This document shows positions 1-10,679 of a DNA stretch of 64,000 nt, piece by piece. The notes below the pieces were generated by a model. The model did no database searches. It was not told where the DNA came from and saw only the letters and a program-made list of their open reading frames with translations. The stretch covers positions 25,010,425 through 25,074,424 of the forward strand of contig CAIIXF020000010.1 in NCBI GenBank assembly GCA_903813345.2. Direction: 5' to 3'. The position numbers and the translations under genes are program-made. Origin of the DNA: Owenia fusiformis (lineage: Eukaryota; Annelida; Polychaeta; Sabellida; Oweniidae). The stretch's first letter is position 1. Each line of letters starts with the position of its first letter.

Positions 1-477
1 AGTTAGGGCGTTTTGAAAGCTCAAAAATCGCTAAATTTGTGCCCCATGTTAAGTCAATGGGAAAAAAGATTTTTTTGAAGTGTAATATAAGAGATATAGA
101 CTGAGTACAGCTTAATATAGTGATAGCCCTTAAAAGAAGGGGACCTCAAAAGCCAACTAGCTTCAAAATCTGGACAGCAAAATACCTAGGTCAAAATCTA
201 GGTCAAATTCATAGTTTTTCCTTATTTTTGTGATTCTGACACTACATTTTAATGATTTGCTTCGAAATTTTGTATACAGGTAGCAAAGAGGGTGCTTATA
301 GTGTTAGCCTTTTGCCGTCAGAAAGTATTTCAACCTACTTTTGAGATATGTTGTCCGAAAAGTAGGTCAAAATAAAAGCATCTCCAAGTTTAACGTATGA
401 GTTATGAATTAAGGGTAGAATTTTCTCAGGAATCTGAATCTGCAAACCAAATTTCACTCCGACTTCCGGTCAAAAAT
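1..477. other. No recognisable gene; AT-rich flank
   Basis: I see no credible coding signal, RNA gene or clear repeat boundary here. Short direct repeats of the phrase 'aggtcaaaat' occur between about 180 and 375. The only open frame begins at 397 and runs into the minisatellite, so it is open because the repeat lacks stops, not because it is coding. Confidence 0.6.
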
Positions 478-679
478 TCCTACTTACCTACCTACCTTCC
501 TACCTACCTACTCAGCTACCTACTTAGCTACCTACTTCTCAGCTACCTACTTCTCAGCTACCTACTCAGCTACTTACTCAGCTACCTACTCAGCAACTTA
601 CTCAGCTACTTATTCAGCTACCTACTCAGCTGGTTACTCAGCTACCTACTCAGCTACTTAGTCAATTACTAATCATCTA
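478..679. repeat. CTACCTACTCAG minisatellite, left part
   Basis: Degenerate tandem array of CTACCTA and CTACCTACTCAG blocks (12 bp, sometimes 8 bp). Translation gives a low-complexity 'SYLLSYLL' string on the plus strand, which is a repeat artefact. The array is interrupted by the mobile element at 680-1654 and resumes at 1657, so the element inserted into an existing minisatellite. Confidence 0.85.
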
Positions 680-852
680 CAGGGTGGTCAAAAAAACGGC
701 AACCCTAGTTTTTCCTAATATCTCTGTCATTCTAAGGAATAACTCTCTGATATTTTACACATTTGTACATCATTCAATTTCCTACCAACCTACCATATTT
801 CATGACCATCGGACTGATAATCACAAGATTACTGTATTTTAAGCAACATGCC
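680..852 (+). repeat. Left terminal inverted repeat of the mariner-type element
   Basis: Pairs with 1481-1654. The outer segment is near-identical. The inner part shares TTGTACATCATTCAATTTC, GGACTGATA and an 'aagcaacatgcc'/'aaacaaggtgcc' end, with substitutions and small indels. Inverted repeats of about 173 bp are long for classical mariner elements but are known in some Tc1/mariner families. Confidence 0.75.
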
Positions 853-867
853 CCATAAGGCCACTTT

Positions 868-1494
868 CAGGCTGTCTGAGCTGGTCTGTTATTCAAATGA
901 ACTCCATTTCCAACTTGGTGCACTGGTAAACTCTAACAATTATGTATTCTTGGGGAGCCAAGCACTTAATAGAGTAGTGGAGATGCACCTTCACACAGAC
1001 AGATGCACAGTTTAGTGTGTTCTCAGAAAATATGGTCCTTTACCTTTAATGATGCCAATGGATATGCAATTACTGTCAACATCAAACTCTATTTTGTGAT
1101 TCCCATTGAGTTATTGGGGACTTTAGGTGAACCCAGGGAAGTTGAAAGGCAGCAACAGTTGTTCCAACAAGACAGAACCATACCCCAAACACCCAATGAT
1201 GCACAATAATGGCTTTGGGACCACTTCAATGACCACATTATCAGCAGTACAACAGACAATGAATGGGCACCCCATAGTCCAGATATGGCCCCATTTAATC
1301 TTTACCAGTGGGGATACTCCAAAGATAGAGTGTAGAGTAATAACACAAGAAAGACATTTGACCTCAAAATAAAGATCACATGTGTCGTTCAGGCCATACT
1401 TGCTGAGGAATGCAGTTATGTCATTGACAGGTTTGAAAATCGTGTGCAGGTTTGCCTACAGCACGATATTGGAAAACTGAGGCACCTTGTTTAA
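868..1494 (+). pseudogene. Tc1/mariner-like transposase remnant (catalytic half)
   Basis: A transposase would bind the terminal repeats and cut and paste the element. Here only the catalytic half survives, spread over three frames. Visible in order: a stretch read as SNELHFQLGALVNSNNYV (about 893-946), then WGA in the next frame; an ANGYAITVN block (about 1054-1080) matching the 'aVTVN..rY' region; LFQQD (about 1159-1173) with the second catalytic Asp; an in-frame TAA at 1207; and EWAPHSPDMAPFN (from 1261), the family's WPPRSPDLaPxDFFLWGY block with the third catalytic Asp, followed by QWGYSKDRV and a stop at 1333. The two aspartates are 36 codons apart in the surviving frame, counting the stop. 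A C-terminal ENRVQVC...RHLV tail lies at about 1384-1490. The third acidic residue is Asp, not Glu, and the spacing is longer than classical DD34D, but decay prevents clade assignment. The superfamily call is secure; activity is impossible. Confidence 0.82.
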
Positions 1495-1654
1495 AGTACT
1501 GTAACATTGGGACTATCAGTCCAATGTTCATGACATAATACAGTCTTGTACGAAATTGAATGATGTACAAGTGTGCCAAATATCAGGGCAAAATTTCTAA
1601 AAATGACAAAGATATGAGGAAAAATTAGGGTTGCCGTTTTTTTTTACCACCCTG
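1481..1654 (-). repeat. Right terminal inverted repeat of the mariner-type element
   Basis: Reverse-complement partner of 680-852. It contains the end of the transposase reading frame (...RHLV then TAA at about 1491-1493). The left repeat therefore carries an antisense copy of the transposase C-terminus. Confidence 0.75.
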
Positions 1655-1656
1655 TA

Positions 1657-1701
1657 CTTACTCAGCTTCCTACTCAGTTACTTACTCAGCTCTTTACTCA
1701 A
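1657..1701. repeat. CTACCTACTCAG minisatellite, right part
   Basis: Resumption of the array of 478-679 immediately after the mariner-type element (CTTACTCAGCTTCCTACTCAG). It confirms the insertion point and shows the element is younger than the repeat. Confidence 0.75.
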
Positions 1702-2599
1702 GTAAATCAATCTGGAGTTTTAAATTGAACTTGTTCAATTTACCAATCTAGTTAAATTTACTATATGGTTACAATATTCAGTTATGCAAATTAGCTAATT
1801 TGCATTAATTGTGACGTCATCAATCCATTTTTGGTTCAGAATATCCCAGTATAGCAACATATCTATTAGAACTGAGGCCGTATGACAGAATATGTGCATA
1901 GTTTTGTCCCTTATTTGACGAGTGGAAGATATAAGCAACATTAAAGAGACAACAAATCTTCAAAATTAGATCAGAATTAACCAAATTATCCAGCTTTGGA
2001 GGCAGCTACTGTGAACGTCATTGTTTGACAATTATAAAAAGAATATTAAATTGAACAAAAAAAAATTAACAACCATAGTTGTTTCAATTATATTGAGTAA
2101 AAATGTGCATGCCGAATCAGCATATAACTGAACTTATAAGTATGTGGAAAGGTTACATGTATTTTGACTATCATACACAGGGGTCAAAATGGTTATCTCG
2201 ACTCTGTATATTAATAGAGATCCAATTTTGTAATTTACCATGCACTTTCCATGATTCATATAAATAGTATACATATAGTCTGATTTTCATCATATTCTTC
2301 ATATTCTTGATTCTTAAAGCATCTGAAGTATATAGCATGATTAGAAGTGAAGATGATTCATCATATGGTTTATGTAATATTTCTAACATTTCAGATGCTA
2401 TGGTAACATCACTTGATAATGAGGTTTTTACATTTCACATTCTTAATGAGTTAAAAGGAAGTTATTCTCCCTTTGCTTTAGGGATAAATAGTCGCATGAA
2501 TTTGTTTAAAAAAATTATAACTTAATTTAACCCCCTCCTGACAGCCCCCATATTTGAAGATTTAGGTGAAACCTGGCAAAATACATTAATTATTAGGTT
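1702..2599. other. No recognisable gene; AT-rich sequence
   Basis: Short open frames on both strands (2171-2389 minus, 2307-2525 plus) overlap one another, are under 75 codons, and have no recognisable motif. I treat this stretch as non-coding. Confidence 0.5.
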
Positions 2600-2712
2600 C
2601 CAGAAGCCCCCAGAAGCTATATGATGGCCCCCAGTAGCCCCAAGAATCTATACAGGGGCCCAAAGTGGCCCCCAGAAGCTATACTGTGCTCCCCAGAAGC
2701 TATATGTTCACA
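2600..2712. repeat. CCCCAGAAGCTATA degenerate tandem repeat
   Basis: Four to five imperfect copies of a phrase based on CCCCCAGAAGCTATATG, spaced about 25-40 bp apart (near 2608, 2631, 2668, 2691). It is C-rich within AT-rich surroundings. No gene is implied. Confidence 0.65.
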
Positions 2713-2866
2713 CCTGATAGGTGCATGGGAACCTCTCGTTCCTATTATACTAATTATTGACGTAAATCAGTCTTGCTTAATATCTCAATCCAATTGGTGT
2801 TTAGATATTACAAAATTTAATTACCAGAGAGATTCGGACAGTCATATGTTAGATTTTGGCTATTTT

Positions 2867-3443
2867 CTGAGGATTTAAACAGGTGCATATGTTAAGCCAA
2901 TGCATTATATCCAAGAAAAGCACTCATATAGAGATGATAAAATAAATTCTACTTTGAGACAGGGGAGATGCAAACACATGTTTTTTCTAAATGTTGTTCT
3001 GATTTTCAAACCTTTCCACCCCTGCTTTTTCAATTTTTGTTGCATCAATACGTTGCATTTTATTACACAGTTAACCATTTAAAAGAATAAGTGATTCCTT
3101 TTTGATAAAGTAGAAAACAATATTTCTCTTGTTATTCATATATACTCGTGCGATCCATTACTTTCAGCTAATTTTGGTCACCCATAATGGATATCTTTAA
3201 AACCCCTGGAGGAATTACTTGTTCCTTTAAAGGGGTTAATTGTGTGTCAAAATGCAACATATTGATGCAACAAAAATTGAAAAAGCAGGGGTGGAAGGGG
3301 TTGAAAATCAGAACAACATTTAGGAAAAACATGTGTTTGCATCTCCCCTGTCTCAAAGTCGAAATTATTTTATCATCTCTATATGAGTGCTTTTCCTGGA
3401 GATGATGCATTGGCCTAACATATGCACCTGTTTAAATCCTCAG
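2867..3443. repeat. Foldback palindrome with 232-bp arms
   Basis: 2867-3098 is the reverse complement of 3211-3443 with scattered mismatches; the spacer is about 112 bp. Both arms begin CTGAGGATTTAAACAGGTGC on the outside and share blocks such as GGGGAGATGCAAACACATG and TTGCATCAATA. Two look-alike short peptides, one per arm and on opposite strands, are shadows of this symmetry. The structure resembles a foldback or MITE-type non-autonomous element or an inverted duplication. I cannot see a convincing target duplication. Confidence 0.85.
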
Positions 3444-4311
3444 ATTCAGCATTGTCTGTACAAGGTGAGATTGAAATCAAATATTATTTTTATTTATTTT
3501 TAGTTATGAATGTGAAGCAGTACAACCCTCCATAACTAAATCTTCTAGTAGACAGAATTGACCTTCATGGAGTTTGATATATTTCATGGATTTTGGATAA
3601 GATACATAGTATTACCAATATGGATATTCATGTAATTGAGTGCCAAAATTGATACATTTATCATGAAAATGAATACATAAATGCCAGTATGGATACATTT
3701 TATTTCAAATAAATAGACAACATGACATGCCAACTATTGATACATTACGTTATATTGCAATGTAATAACGGATTACAAATATGGATACAGTACATGATAT
3801 TTAAACAAAGATGGATTCACAAAAATATCAAAAATATGGAATATCTGAGGATATCTAAAGGACAAATATAGATACATCATATTACAATAAAAATATGAAT
3901 ATTGGCCAAAATTTTTTATGTGTGGTGTCTTATACTCTAAGAGCGAGGAGGAAAATTATTAATAAATGGAGTATAGTTGATTTGGCAGCATTTTCAGTTA
4001 GGAGGAAGTCTTTGATGAAAATTCTACCTAGGTGATAGCTTCACCGAGTGGTACATAATTCTTTTTTTCAGGGGTTAGCCCCCCCCCCAAAAAAAAAAAC
4101 ACCCCACCCCGGGAAAATATTTTTTTCATTCTCAATAACTTTAGATATCTTGATGTTTGTAAGTTACACACATAGACATTATATATATGAATCATTTGCA
4201 AAATAAATAATGCCAAACGCTCCTACAGAATTTGAATAATACTACAAAGTATGTACCCCAGGGGGCAAATTCGTGACCCATTTTCTTACTATTTAGAGCC
4301 TATTTAGAAAA
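3444..4311. other. Non-coding AT-rich stretch with scattered GATACAT motifs
   Basis: Between about 3540 and 3905, phrases like 'atggatacat' and 'tgatacatt' recur at irregular spacing, suggesting a decayed short tandem array. A C-run beside an A-run lies at 4081-4099. No credible gene. Confidence 0.5.
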
Positions 4312-4655
4312 TGGATTTATTATGATGTAATCATCAGGTCCAATTGACAAAATCGGAAAAAGCTAGCACTATTTCTACCATACATGTTGTCTTAAGAATA
4401 AAATTACGCAGTCTTACATCATCATAGTTGTTTAAGTCTTTACACCAAGTTGTAGATAATTGAATGAAGTATATTTTGAAAATTAAATTATCATAATGTA
4501 ATAATCAGCTCTAATAGACAAAATCAGAAAAAACTAGCACAAATTGTACCATACATGTTATCTTAAGAATAAAATTACGCAATCTTACACCATCGTAGTA
4601 GTTATAGTCATTATACCAAGTTGTAGATAATTGAATGAAGTATATGTGGGGAAAG
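4312..4655. repeat. 172-bp tandem duplication
   Basis: Two head-to-tail copies of about 172 bp (about 4312-4483 and 4484-4655) share AGAATAAAATTACGCA and CCAAGTTGTAGATAATTGAA at a constant 172-bp offset, with roughly 10-15 percent divergence. No coding signal. The duplication is old. Confidence 0.85.
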
Positions 4656-5594
4656 TTTGAACATCCTAGCTCTAATAATAAAAAAGTTACAAGGGGGGTG
4701 CCCTTTTGACCCCCCCCCCCCTTGGGAGTTCGTTAGAGTATTTTTACCTTAGGGCTTCTAGGGTTAAGCCCTGAGAGGTTCAAACTAATTGAATCGGTAG
4801 GAGCCGAGGAAAAAATTGTTGATTTTTTGAAAATTTTGACTTTTTTGAGAGGGGTGATTTTGTATATGACTGTAGCTGATGCCTATAGTTTCTAGATCTA
4901 TCCTTATTTGATGATAAACAGATGTTACATTAGATGTAAAACATGGGTTTTAAGGGAGTTAAAGGTTTTGAACAAGTTCAAAATTTTCGAAGAATTGTAC
5001 AATATAGAATAAATATAGCAAGTGTCATTTCAAGACCACATGGGAAAATAAGTCTCATAGTTGATGCCATGCCCCTATAAATTCAAATGATACACCCATA
5101 GCTCTAATTAAATGGGATGATCTTGGAGATATTCCTTTCTCATCCAAGCTTTTCTCCTGGGGTGATAATCAAAACACTCCAAATGAGATATCCTGATTGC
5201 CTTTTTGGTTGGATTGCTTTGCATGACATTGGATGGGTATGTAGTTCAGGGTCGGTATCAAATACACATTTACCTCAAATGTGACTCTACCCATAAGCAT
5301 ATGGTAGCTACTAATAATTTCCGTACACATTTTCCTATGATCCCTTTTTAATATACCATGTGGAATGTTAGCTCTAACCACCCTTTCATGACATGTCACA
5401 TCTAAGCACCCAAAGCAATGTCTTGCTACAACAAATACAAATCACATTATAAATCATGAATTTGATGTTATCAAGGATATTCTGTTGCTGACCATGGGCG
5501 AGGTTCATCAAATTTTCGTATGTGGGGGGTCTATCTGCTGGTCAAGAGTCGTGACACACTACACAATATGTAAGATAGTCTTATAGTAGTAACC
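4656..5594. other. No recognisable gene
   Basis: Contains a 14-base C-run near 4710 (after 'cttttga') and otherwise ordinary AT-rich sequence. A 76-codon minus-strand frame at 5169-5399 has no recognisable motif and I do not call it. Confidence 0.5.
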
Positions 5595-6118
5595 ATGTCT
5601 AACACATCTGAAAAACGTATTGTTTCATATTTTCTTACTGAATCACAAGAGAAGAGCATTAAGCTATTGTTTAGAACAAAGAAATGGAAAATTAAAAAAC
5701 CAACAAACGATGTAATCCTCAATAGTATTGCATTCAGTGAACAATCATCTGAACATATGACAATAGCAGCATCACAACCATCAGACCCTGAAGGTGATGA
5801 TGAGGATGATACAAATGAAACAAGATCCCCATATTGTCTTCAGGACCCATGCATCACTGATGAATACAATGCACAGAGTTCTTGGTGGCCTGATACTCCA
5901 CATCATCCACATGATATAAATAACAAATTTAGAAAGGTGGCCTACAAATCCTTGTGGAATAATGAAAGAATGGGCTTTAGAGGAATACCCCAACCTAAGA
6001 GAACTAATTAATTGTAGAAGGGAACTTTTGCCAAATTGTGTGGTCCATAAGGTGAGGGAGTGGTATCCCAACAGAGAAGGTGTTCCATATATGGGCCATA
6101 TGTGGGAAGAAGCATACT
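5595..6118 (+). pseudogene. Frameshifted ORF of unknown family with acidic linker and CVV/YMGH tail
   Basis: The ATG at 5595 opens 138 codons. Residues about 1-40 are basic (KIVSYF, KKWKIKK); an acidic linker DPEGDDEDDTNE lies near residues 63-74; then a cysteine pair YCLQDPC and a tryptophan-rich SSWWPDTPHHP segment; then FRKVAYKSLW near residue 115. The frame then runs out, but the +1 frame from about 5960 continues to a TAA at 6116-6118 and encodes LPNCVVHKVREWYPN followed by GVPYMGHMWEEAY. That tail looks like a conserved C-terminus, and AY...PxCVV..(V/I)R..YP recalls the cytoplasmic domain of P2X7-like proteins that is widespread in invertebrate genomes. The match is weak and I cannot name the family. 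A one-base indel near 5958-5966 would join the two frames. No intron is needed. It is probably a decayed multicopy gene or transposon passenger. Confidence 0.5.
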
Positions 6119-7095
6119 AAACAATGACAATTAACAATTATTTAATCAAATTATACATCAAACATTTTCATGTAAACCATCATAAGTATACACAATGGAA
6201 ATAGGTGACATCACAGTAATTACCTAGCAACTACATAAGGGCAAAGTGCGGATAGTTGACGAATGTGGCAGTTGAACTCGTAGTCAAAAAAAACAGTAAG
6301 GATCAGTATCATAGTCATATCAGCAGTTCATAGATTAAAAATAAAGCTACCGTTAATAGCTGTTGTTTCAAAATGATATAACATATATTCTTGTGATATA
6401 TATAACTGAAGATTTTTGTCTTTTATGCAACTTTATGCGCTTGTGTGTGGATTATGCGGGCAATGGTAAAATATGCGGAATTGTGCTGCGGGCGCGTAAT
6501 CGCCTAAAACTGAGGGGACAGTTTATGTGATATGATTACTAAATAGTTAAAGTGTAGGAATGGTTTAGTTTAAATGTTAGTAGAAATTTTAAATGTTAGT
6601 AGAAATGATAGTGTTGTATAAAGCCCTCCCTCCTACCTTACAAACAACCCACCGTGGCAGGTGAAGAACAAAGAAATTCCAGCCTTGATACAAGAGCACA
6701 AGAAAATTACAACAGTGATAAAAATTGCACCTTTTTTATCAAAAAATTCAAAATAGCTACCAATGCATTTAAGTAGCATGCCCAAATCCTAATCAGATCT
6801 TGGCATTAGTCTGTTCTTGCATCTGTAAAAATTTCAAGTTGAACAGGTAAGCAGGTTTTCCTATGGTGTCCATCCACCTACGAAAACAGCCAGAAAGATG
6901 CACACAACCACGCATGCATCAGCATTAGAGGATGACAAATACACATTTTAAAGGTTTGTGGGTAAGATTCCCGACAATGCAGAGTGGCTTTCAGTTTCAA
7001 ATAACTGTTCTTCATGATTCAATCAATACAAAAATTATATCTAACTTTAAAACATCACGTGCTATTTTAATTCCAATCTGATGCACAACTGATAC
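6119..7095. other. No recognisable gene
   Basis: AT-rich sequence with one small direct duplication of 'aaatgttagtagaaat' at about 6572-6606. I find no domain, RNA gene or repeat boundary. Confidence 0.5.
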
Positions 7096-7767
7096 CATTA
7101 TTCATAAGACACACACGACAAAACAACATTCTCGACCTTATCCTCACTACATGTCCTAACCTCGCAGACAATGTTTCAGTGAGTGATCACAAGGCAGTCA
7201 TATGTGACATTTACATTAAAATGAAAATACAAAGGAAAAACCTCGTAAAGTGCACATCTACAAGCGAGCTGACTCATTACAATCAAAATTCAGCACTTTT
7301 ACAGTGTACTACGGGATGGCAATGAAATGACAGATGCCACACAAAAAGCCAATATTCTCAATGAGTAATATAACAGTGTATTCACTGAACAACCAAGACC
7401 CAACTCTCCCAACCCTGGGACCCAGCCAAATCCCAACTATGCCAAACATTACAATCAATACCAATGGAATCAACAAATTACTCAAAGGCCTCAACCCCGC
7501 GAAGGCCTCAGGACCTGACCTCATACCCTTAAGGAATGCAGCGATATCATCTCACCATACCTGCAAATCATCTTCCAACAATCCATAGATGCAGGGACAG
7601 TCCCCTCAAACTGGAAACATGCCAATGTCTCATTTATATACAAGAAAAGACGCAGACACGAGGCAGTAAACTACAGGCCTGTGTCTCTTACATCAGTTCC
7701 ATGCAAGATAATGGAACATATCATGTTTCACCATGTTACAGACCACTTTGATCTCCACAATAAGAAC
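7096..7767 (+). pseudogene. LINE fragment: endonuclease C-terminus plus RT N-terminus
   Basis: Part of ORF2 of a non-LTR retrotransposon of the CR1/L2/Jockey type. The codons from 7122 read NNILDLILTTCPN...VSVSDHKAVICDI, the end of an apurinic-type endonuclease with its SDH motif. After a degenerate stretch, the reverse-transcriptase entry region appears in pieces: a 'SVFTEQ' block near 7378, NPAKASGPDLIPL at about 7493-7531, GTVPSNWKHANVSFIYKK at about 7597-7650, and NYRPVSLTSVPCKIMEHIMF at about 7670-7730. These match the KASGPD, W..A.V.PIfKKG and NYRPVSLTSV..K..E..i blocks of the family. Several stops and frameshifts break it and the catalytic FADD region is absent. Its 3' side is cut off exactly where SatA begins, so the array invaded or was joined to it. 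Confidence 0.85.
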
Positions 7768-9000
7768 CCTCTGTAGTCACGTGGCCATTGTAGCTAGCGT
7801 AGCCACTGAATGCATGCTCAAAGGCTTATATCCAGACCCTGTGTAGCCGCCTAGCCAGTGTAGCCACCGTATGTCTGCTCCTAAGCTTACCTCCAGAACA
7901 TCTGTAGCCGCGTAACGAGTGCATCTAGCGTAGCCACTGAATGCACGCTCCTGGGCTTATATTTAGATCCTGTGTAGCAGCGTAGTCAGTGTAGCTAGCG
8001 TAGCCTCCGAATGCCTGCTCCTGAGCTTAACCAGTGTGGCTAGCAAAAGCACCGCATTCAATGTCCTAATGTTACCTCTATACCCTCTGTAGCTGCGTAA
8101 CGAGTGTAGCTAGCGTATCCACTGAATGCATGTTCCTTAGGTTACCTTTATACCCTCTGTAGTGGCTTAGCCAGTGTAGCTAGCGGAGCCACTGAATGCA
8201 TGCTCTTAGGCTTATATCCACACCCTGTGTTGCAGCGTAGTCAGAGTAGCTAGAGTAGCCTCCGAATGCCTGGTCCTAAACTTACCTCAAGAACCTCTGT
8301 AGCCATTGTAGCTAGCGTATCTAGTGAATGCATGCTAGGCTTACATCCAGACTCTGTGTCGCAGCGTAGTCATTGTAGCTAGCGTAGCCATGAAGGCCTG
8401 CTCCTAGGCTTACATCCAGACCCTGTGCAGCAGCGTAGTCAGTGTAGCTAGCGTAGCCTCCTAATGCCTGCTCCTAGGCTTACATCCAGACCCTGTGTAG
8501 CAGCGTAGTCAGAGTAGCTAGCGTAGCCTCCGAATGCCTGCTCCTAAGCTTACCTCAAGAACCTCTGTAGACTCGTAGACAGTGTACATCCAGACTCTGT
8601 GCAGCAGCGTAGTCGTTGTAGCTAGCGTAGCCTCCTAATGCCTGCTCCTAGGCTTACATCCAGACCCTGTGTAGCAGCGTAGTCAGAGTAGCTAGCGTAG
8701 CCTCCGAATGCCTGCTCCTAAGCTTACCTCAAGAACCTCTGTAGACTCGTAGACAGTGTACATCCAGACTCTGTGTAGCAGCGTAGTCGTTGTAGCTAGC
8801 GTAGCCACTGAAGGCCTGCTCCTAGGGTTACATACAGACCCTGTGTAGCAGCGTAGCGAGTGTAGCTAGCGTAGCCACAGCATGCATGTTCCTTAGGTTT
8901 CCTCTATACACTATGTAGTAGCGTACCCAGTGTAGCTAGCGGAGCCACTGAATGCATGCTCCTAGGCTTACATCCAGACCCTGTGTAGCAGCGTAGCGAG
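7768..9000 (+). repeat. SatA array, plus orientation, left edge
   Basis: Tandem ~70-bp monomers of the type GTAGCTAGCGTAGCCACTGA, then ATGCATGCTCCTAGG, then CTTACATCCAGACCCTGTG, then TAGCAGCGTAGTCA. Monomers from 7768 to about 8400 are diverged and irregular. Those near 8820-9000 match the homogenised two-class pattern of the large block at 20674-40500. The array continues into the N-gap. Confidence 0.95.
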
Positions 9001-9500
9001 NNNNNNNNNNNNNNNNNNNNNNNNNNNNNNNNNNNNNNNNNNNNNNNNNNNNNNNNNNNNNNNNNNNNNNNNNNNNNNNNNNNNNNNNNNNNNNNNNNNN
9101 NNNNNNNNNNNNNNNNNNNNNNNNNNNNNNNNNNNNNNNNNNNNNNNNNNNNNNNNNNNNNNNNNNNNNNNNNNNNNNNNNNNNNNNNNNNNNNNNNNNN
9201 NNNNNNNNNNNNNNNNNNNNNNNNNNNNNNNNNNNNNNNNNNNNNNNNNNNNNNNNNNNNNNNNNNNNNNNNNNNNNNNNNNNNNNNNNNNNNNNNNNNN
9301 NNNNNNNNNNNNNNNNNNNNNNNNNNNNNNNNNNNNNNNNNNNNNNNNNNNNNNNNNNNNNNNNNNNNNNNNNNNNNNNNNNNNNNNNNNNNNNNNNNNN
9401 NNNNNNNNNNNNNNNNNNNNNNNNNNNNNNNNNNNNNNNNNNNNNNNNNNNNNNNNNNNNNNNNNNNNNNNNNNNNNNNNNNNNNNNNNNNNNNNNNNNN
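9001..9500. other. Assembly gap (500 N)
   Basis: Exactly 500 N, a conventional placeholder, so the real length is unknown. SatA lies to the left and SatB to the right. Confidence 1.
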
Positions 9501-10679
9501 ATCTAAATAATCAGTATAATCTAATCTAAGGTCTTTAATTATGTCACGACCATAAGGAAGTGACTTATTACCATGGTCTCGTCGGTCTAATCTAAATTTA
9601 GGAGTCTATCCAATCTAAGCAGTCAATCCAATGTGATATAATTTAAGCAGTCGGTCTTATGTAATCTTTAATTATTAATTTAATTTAATGAATCAGTTTA
9701 ATTATGTCACGATCAAAAAGAAGTGACATGTTACCATGGTCTCGTCGGTCTAATCTAAATTTAGGAGTCTATCCAATATAAGCAGTCAATCCAATGTGAT
9801 ATAATTTAATCAGTCGGTCTAATCTTATCTTAGGAGTCTATCTAATTTAATCAGTCAATATAATGTAATCTTAATCGGAGGAGAAACTATATGATGGATG
9901 TTCTCTTCACCTATGGGCGAGGTCGGGACCCTTGGGATTTAAAGATCTAATCAAAGCATTTCATCAAATCTAATTTAAGCAATTAGTCTAATCTAATCTA
10001 TGGAGTATATTTAATCTAAATAATCAGTATAATCTAATCTAAGGTCTTTAATTATGTCACGACCATAAGGAAGTGACTTATTACCATGGTCTCGTCGGTC
10101 TAATCTCAATTTAGGAGTCTATCCAATCTAAGCAGTCAATCCAATGTGATCTAATTTAAGCATTCGGTCTAATCTTATCTTAGGAGTCTATCTAATTTAA
10201 GTAGTCAATCCAATGTGATATGATTTAAGCAGTCGGTCTAATGTAATCTTTAATTATTAATTTAATTTAATGAATCCGTTTAATTATGTCACGATCAAAA
10301 AGAAGTGACATATTACCATGGTCTCGTCGGTCTAATCTAAATTTAGGAGTCTATCCAATCTAAGCAGTCAATCCAATGTGATCTAATTTAAGCAGTCGGT
10401 CTAATCTTATCTTAGGAGTCTATCTAATTTAAGCAGTCAATATAATGTAATCTTAGTCGGAGGAGAAACTATATGATGGGTGTTCTCCACGCCTTTGCGC
10501 AAGGTCAGGGCTCTTGGGAATTATAAATCTAATCTAAGCAGGCATTCAAATCCAATTTAAGCAATCGGTCTAATCCAAACTTAGAAGTATATCTTATCTA
10601 ATTATACAGTATAATCTAATCTAAGCGGTCAGTCTGGTCTAATCTAAGCAAAAGTCTTATCTAATCAATTTAATCTAAT
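9501..10679 (+). repeat. SatB array, plus orientation, block 1
   Basis: AT-rich satellite. Units carry CCATGGTCTCGTCGGTCTAA, AATTTAGGAGTCTATCCAA, TAAGCAGTCAATCCAATGTG, TTAATTATTAATTTAATTTA and TTATGTCACGATCAAAAAG. A variant unit contains CGGAGGAGAAACTATATGAT and GTTCTCCAC. Spacing between CCATGG sites is 163 bp, or about 232 bp when an extra 69-bp sub-repeat is present. Confidence 0.95.

Larger units (their letters stand above)
680..1654 (+). mobile_element. Degenerate Tc1/mariner-superfamily DNA transposon
   Basis: A 975-bp element starts CAGGGTGG and ends CCACCCTG and is flanked on both sides by TA (678-679 and 1655-1656), the target duplication of the Tc1/mariner superfamily. The terminal inverted repeats are long: after the outer ~50 bp (with GGCAACCCTA and TTTTTCCT on both sides) similarity continues to about 852 on the left and from about 1481 on the right. 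The centre holds the C-terminal, catalytic part of a transposase with stops and frameshifts. The helix-turn-helix end is not recognisable, so this is an internally deleted, dead copy. The right repeat overlaps the last transposase codons. Confidence 0.85.

Noticed and set aside
397-672. 91-codon frame with SYLLSYLL repeats
   Set aside because: Translation of the CTACCTACTCAG minisatellite; no gene features.
2900-3410. Two similar 60-80 codon peptides on opposite strands
   Set aside because: They are mirror translations of the two arms of the foldback palindrome.
7334-7751. Separate short genes at 7334-7588 and 7536-7751
   Set aside because: They are pieces and out-of-frame shadows of one decayed LINE ORF2 whose true frame carries the KASGPD and NYRPVSL motifs.
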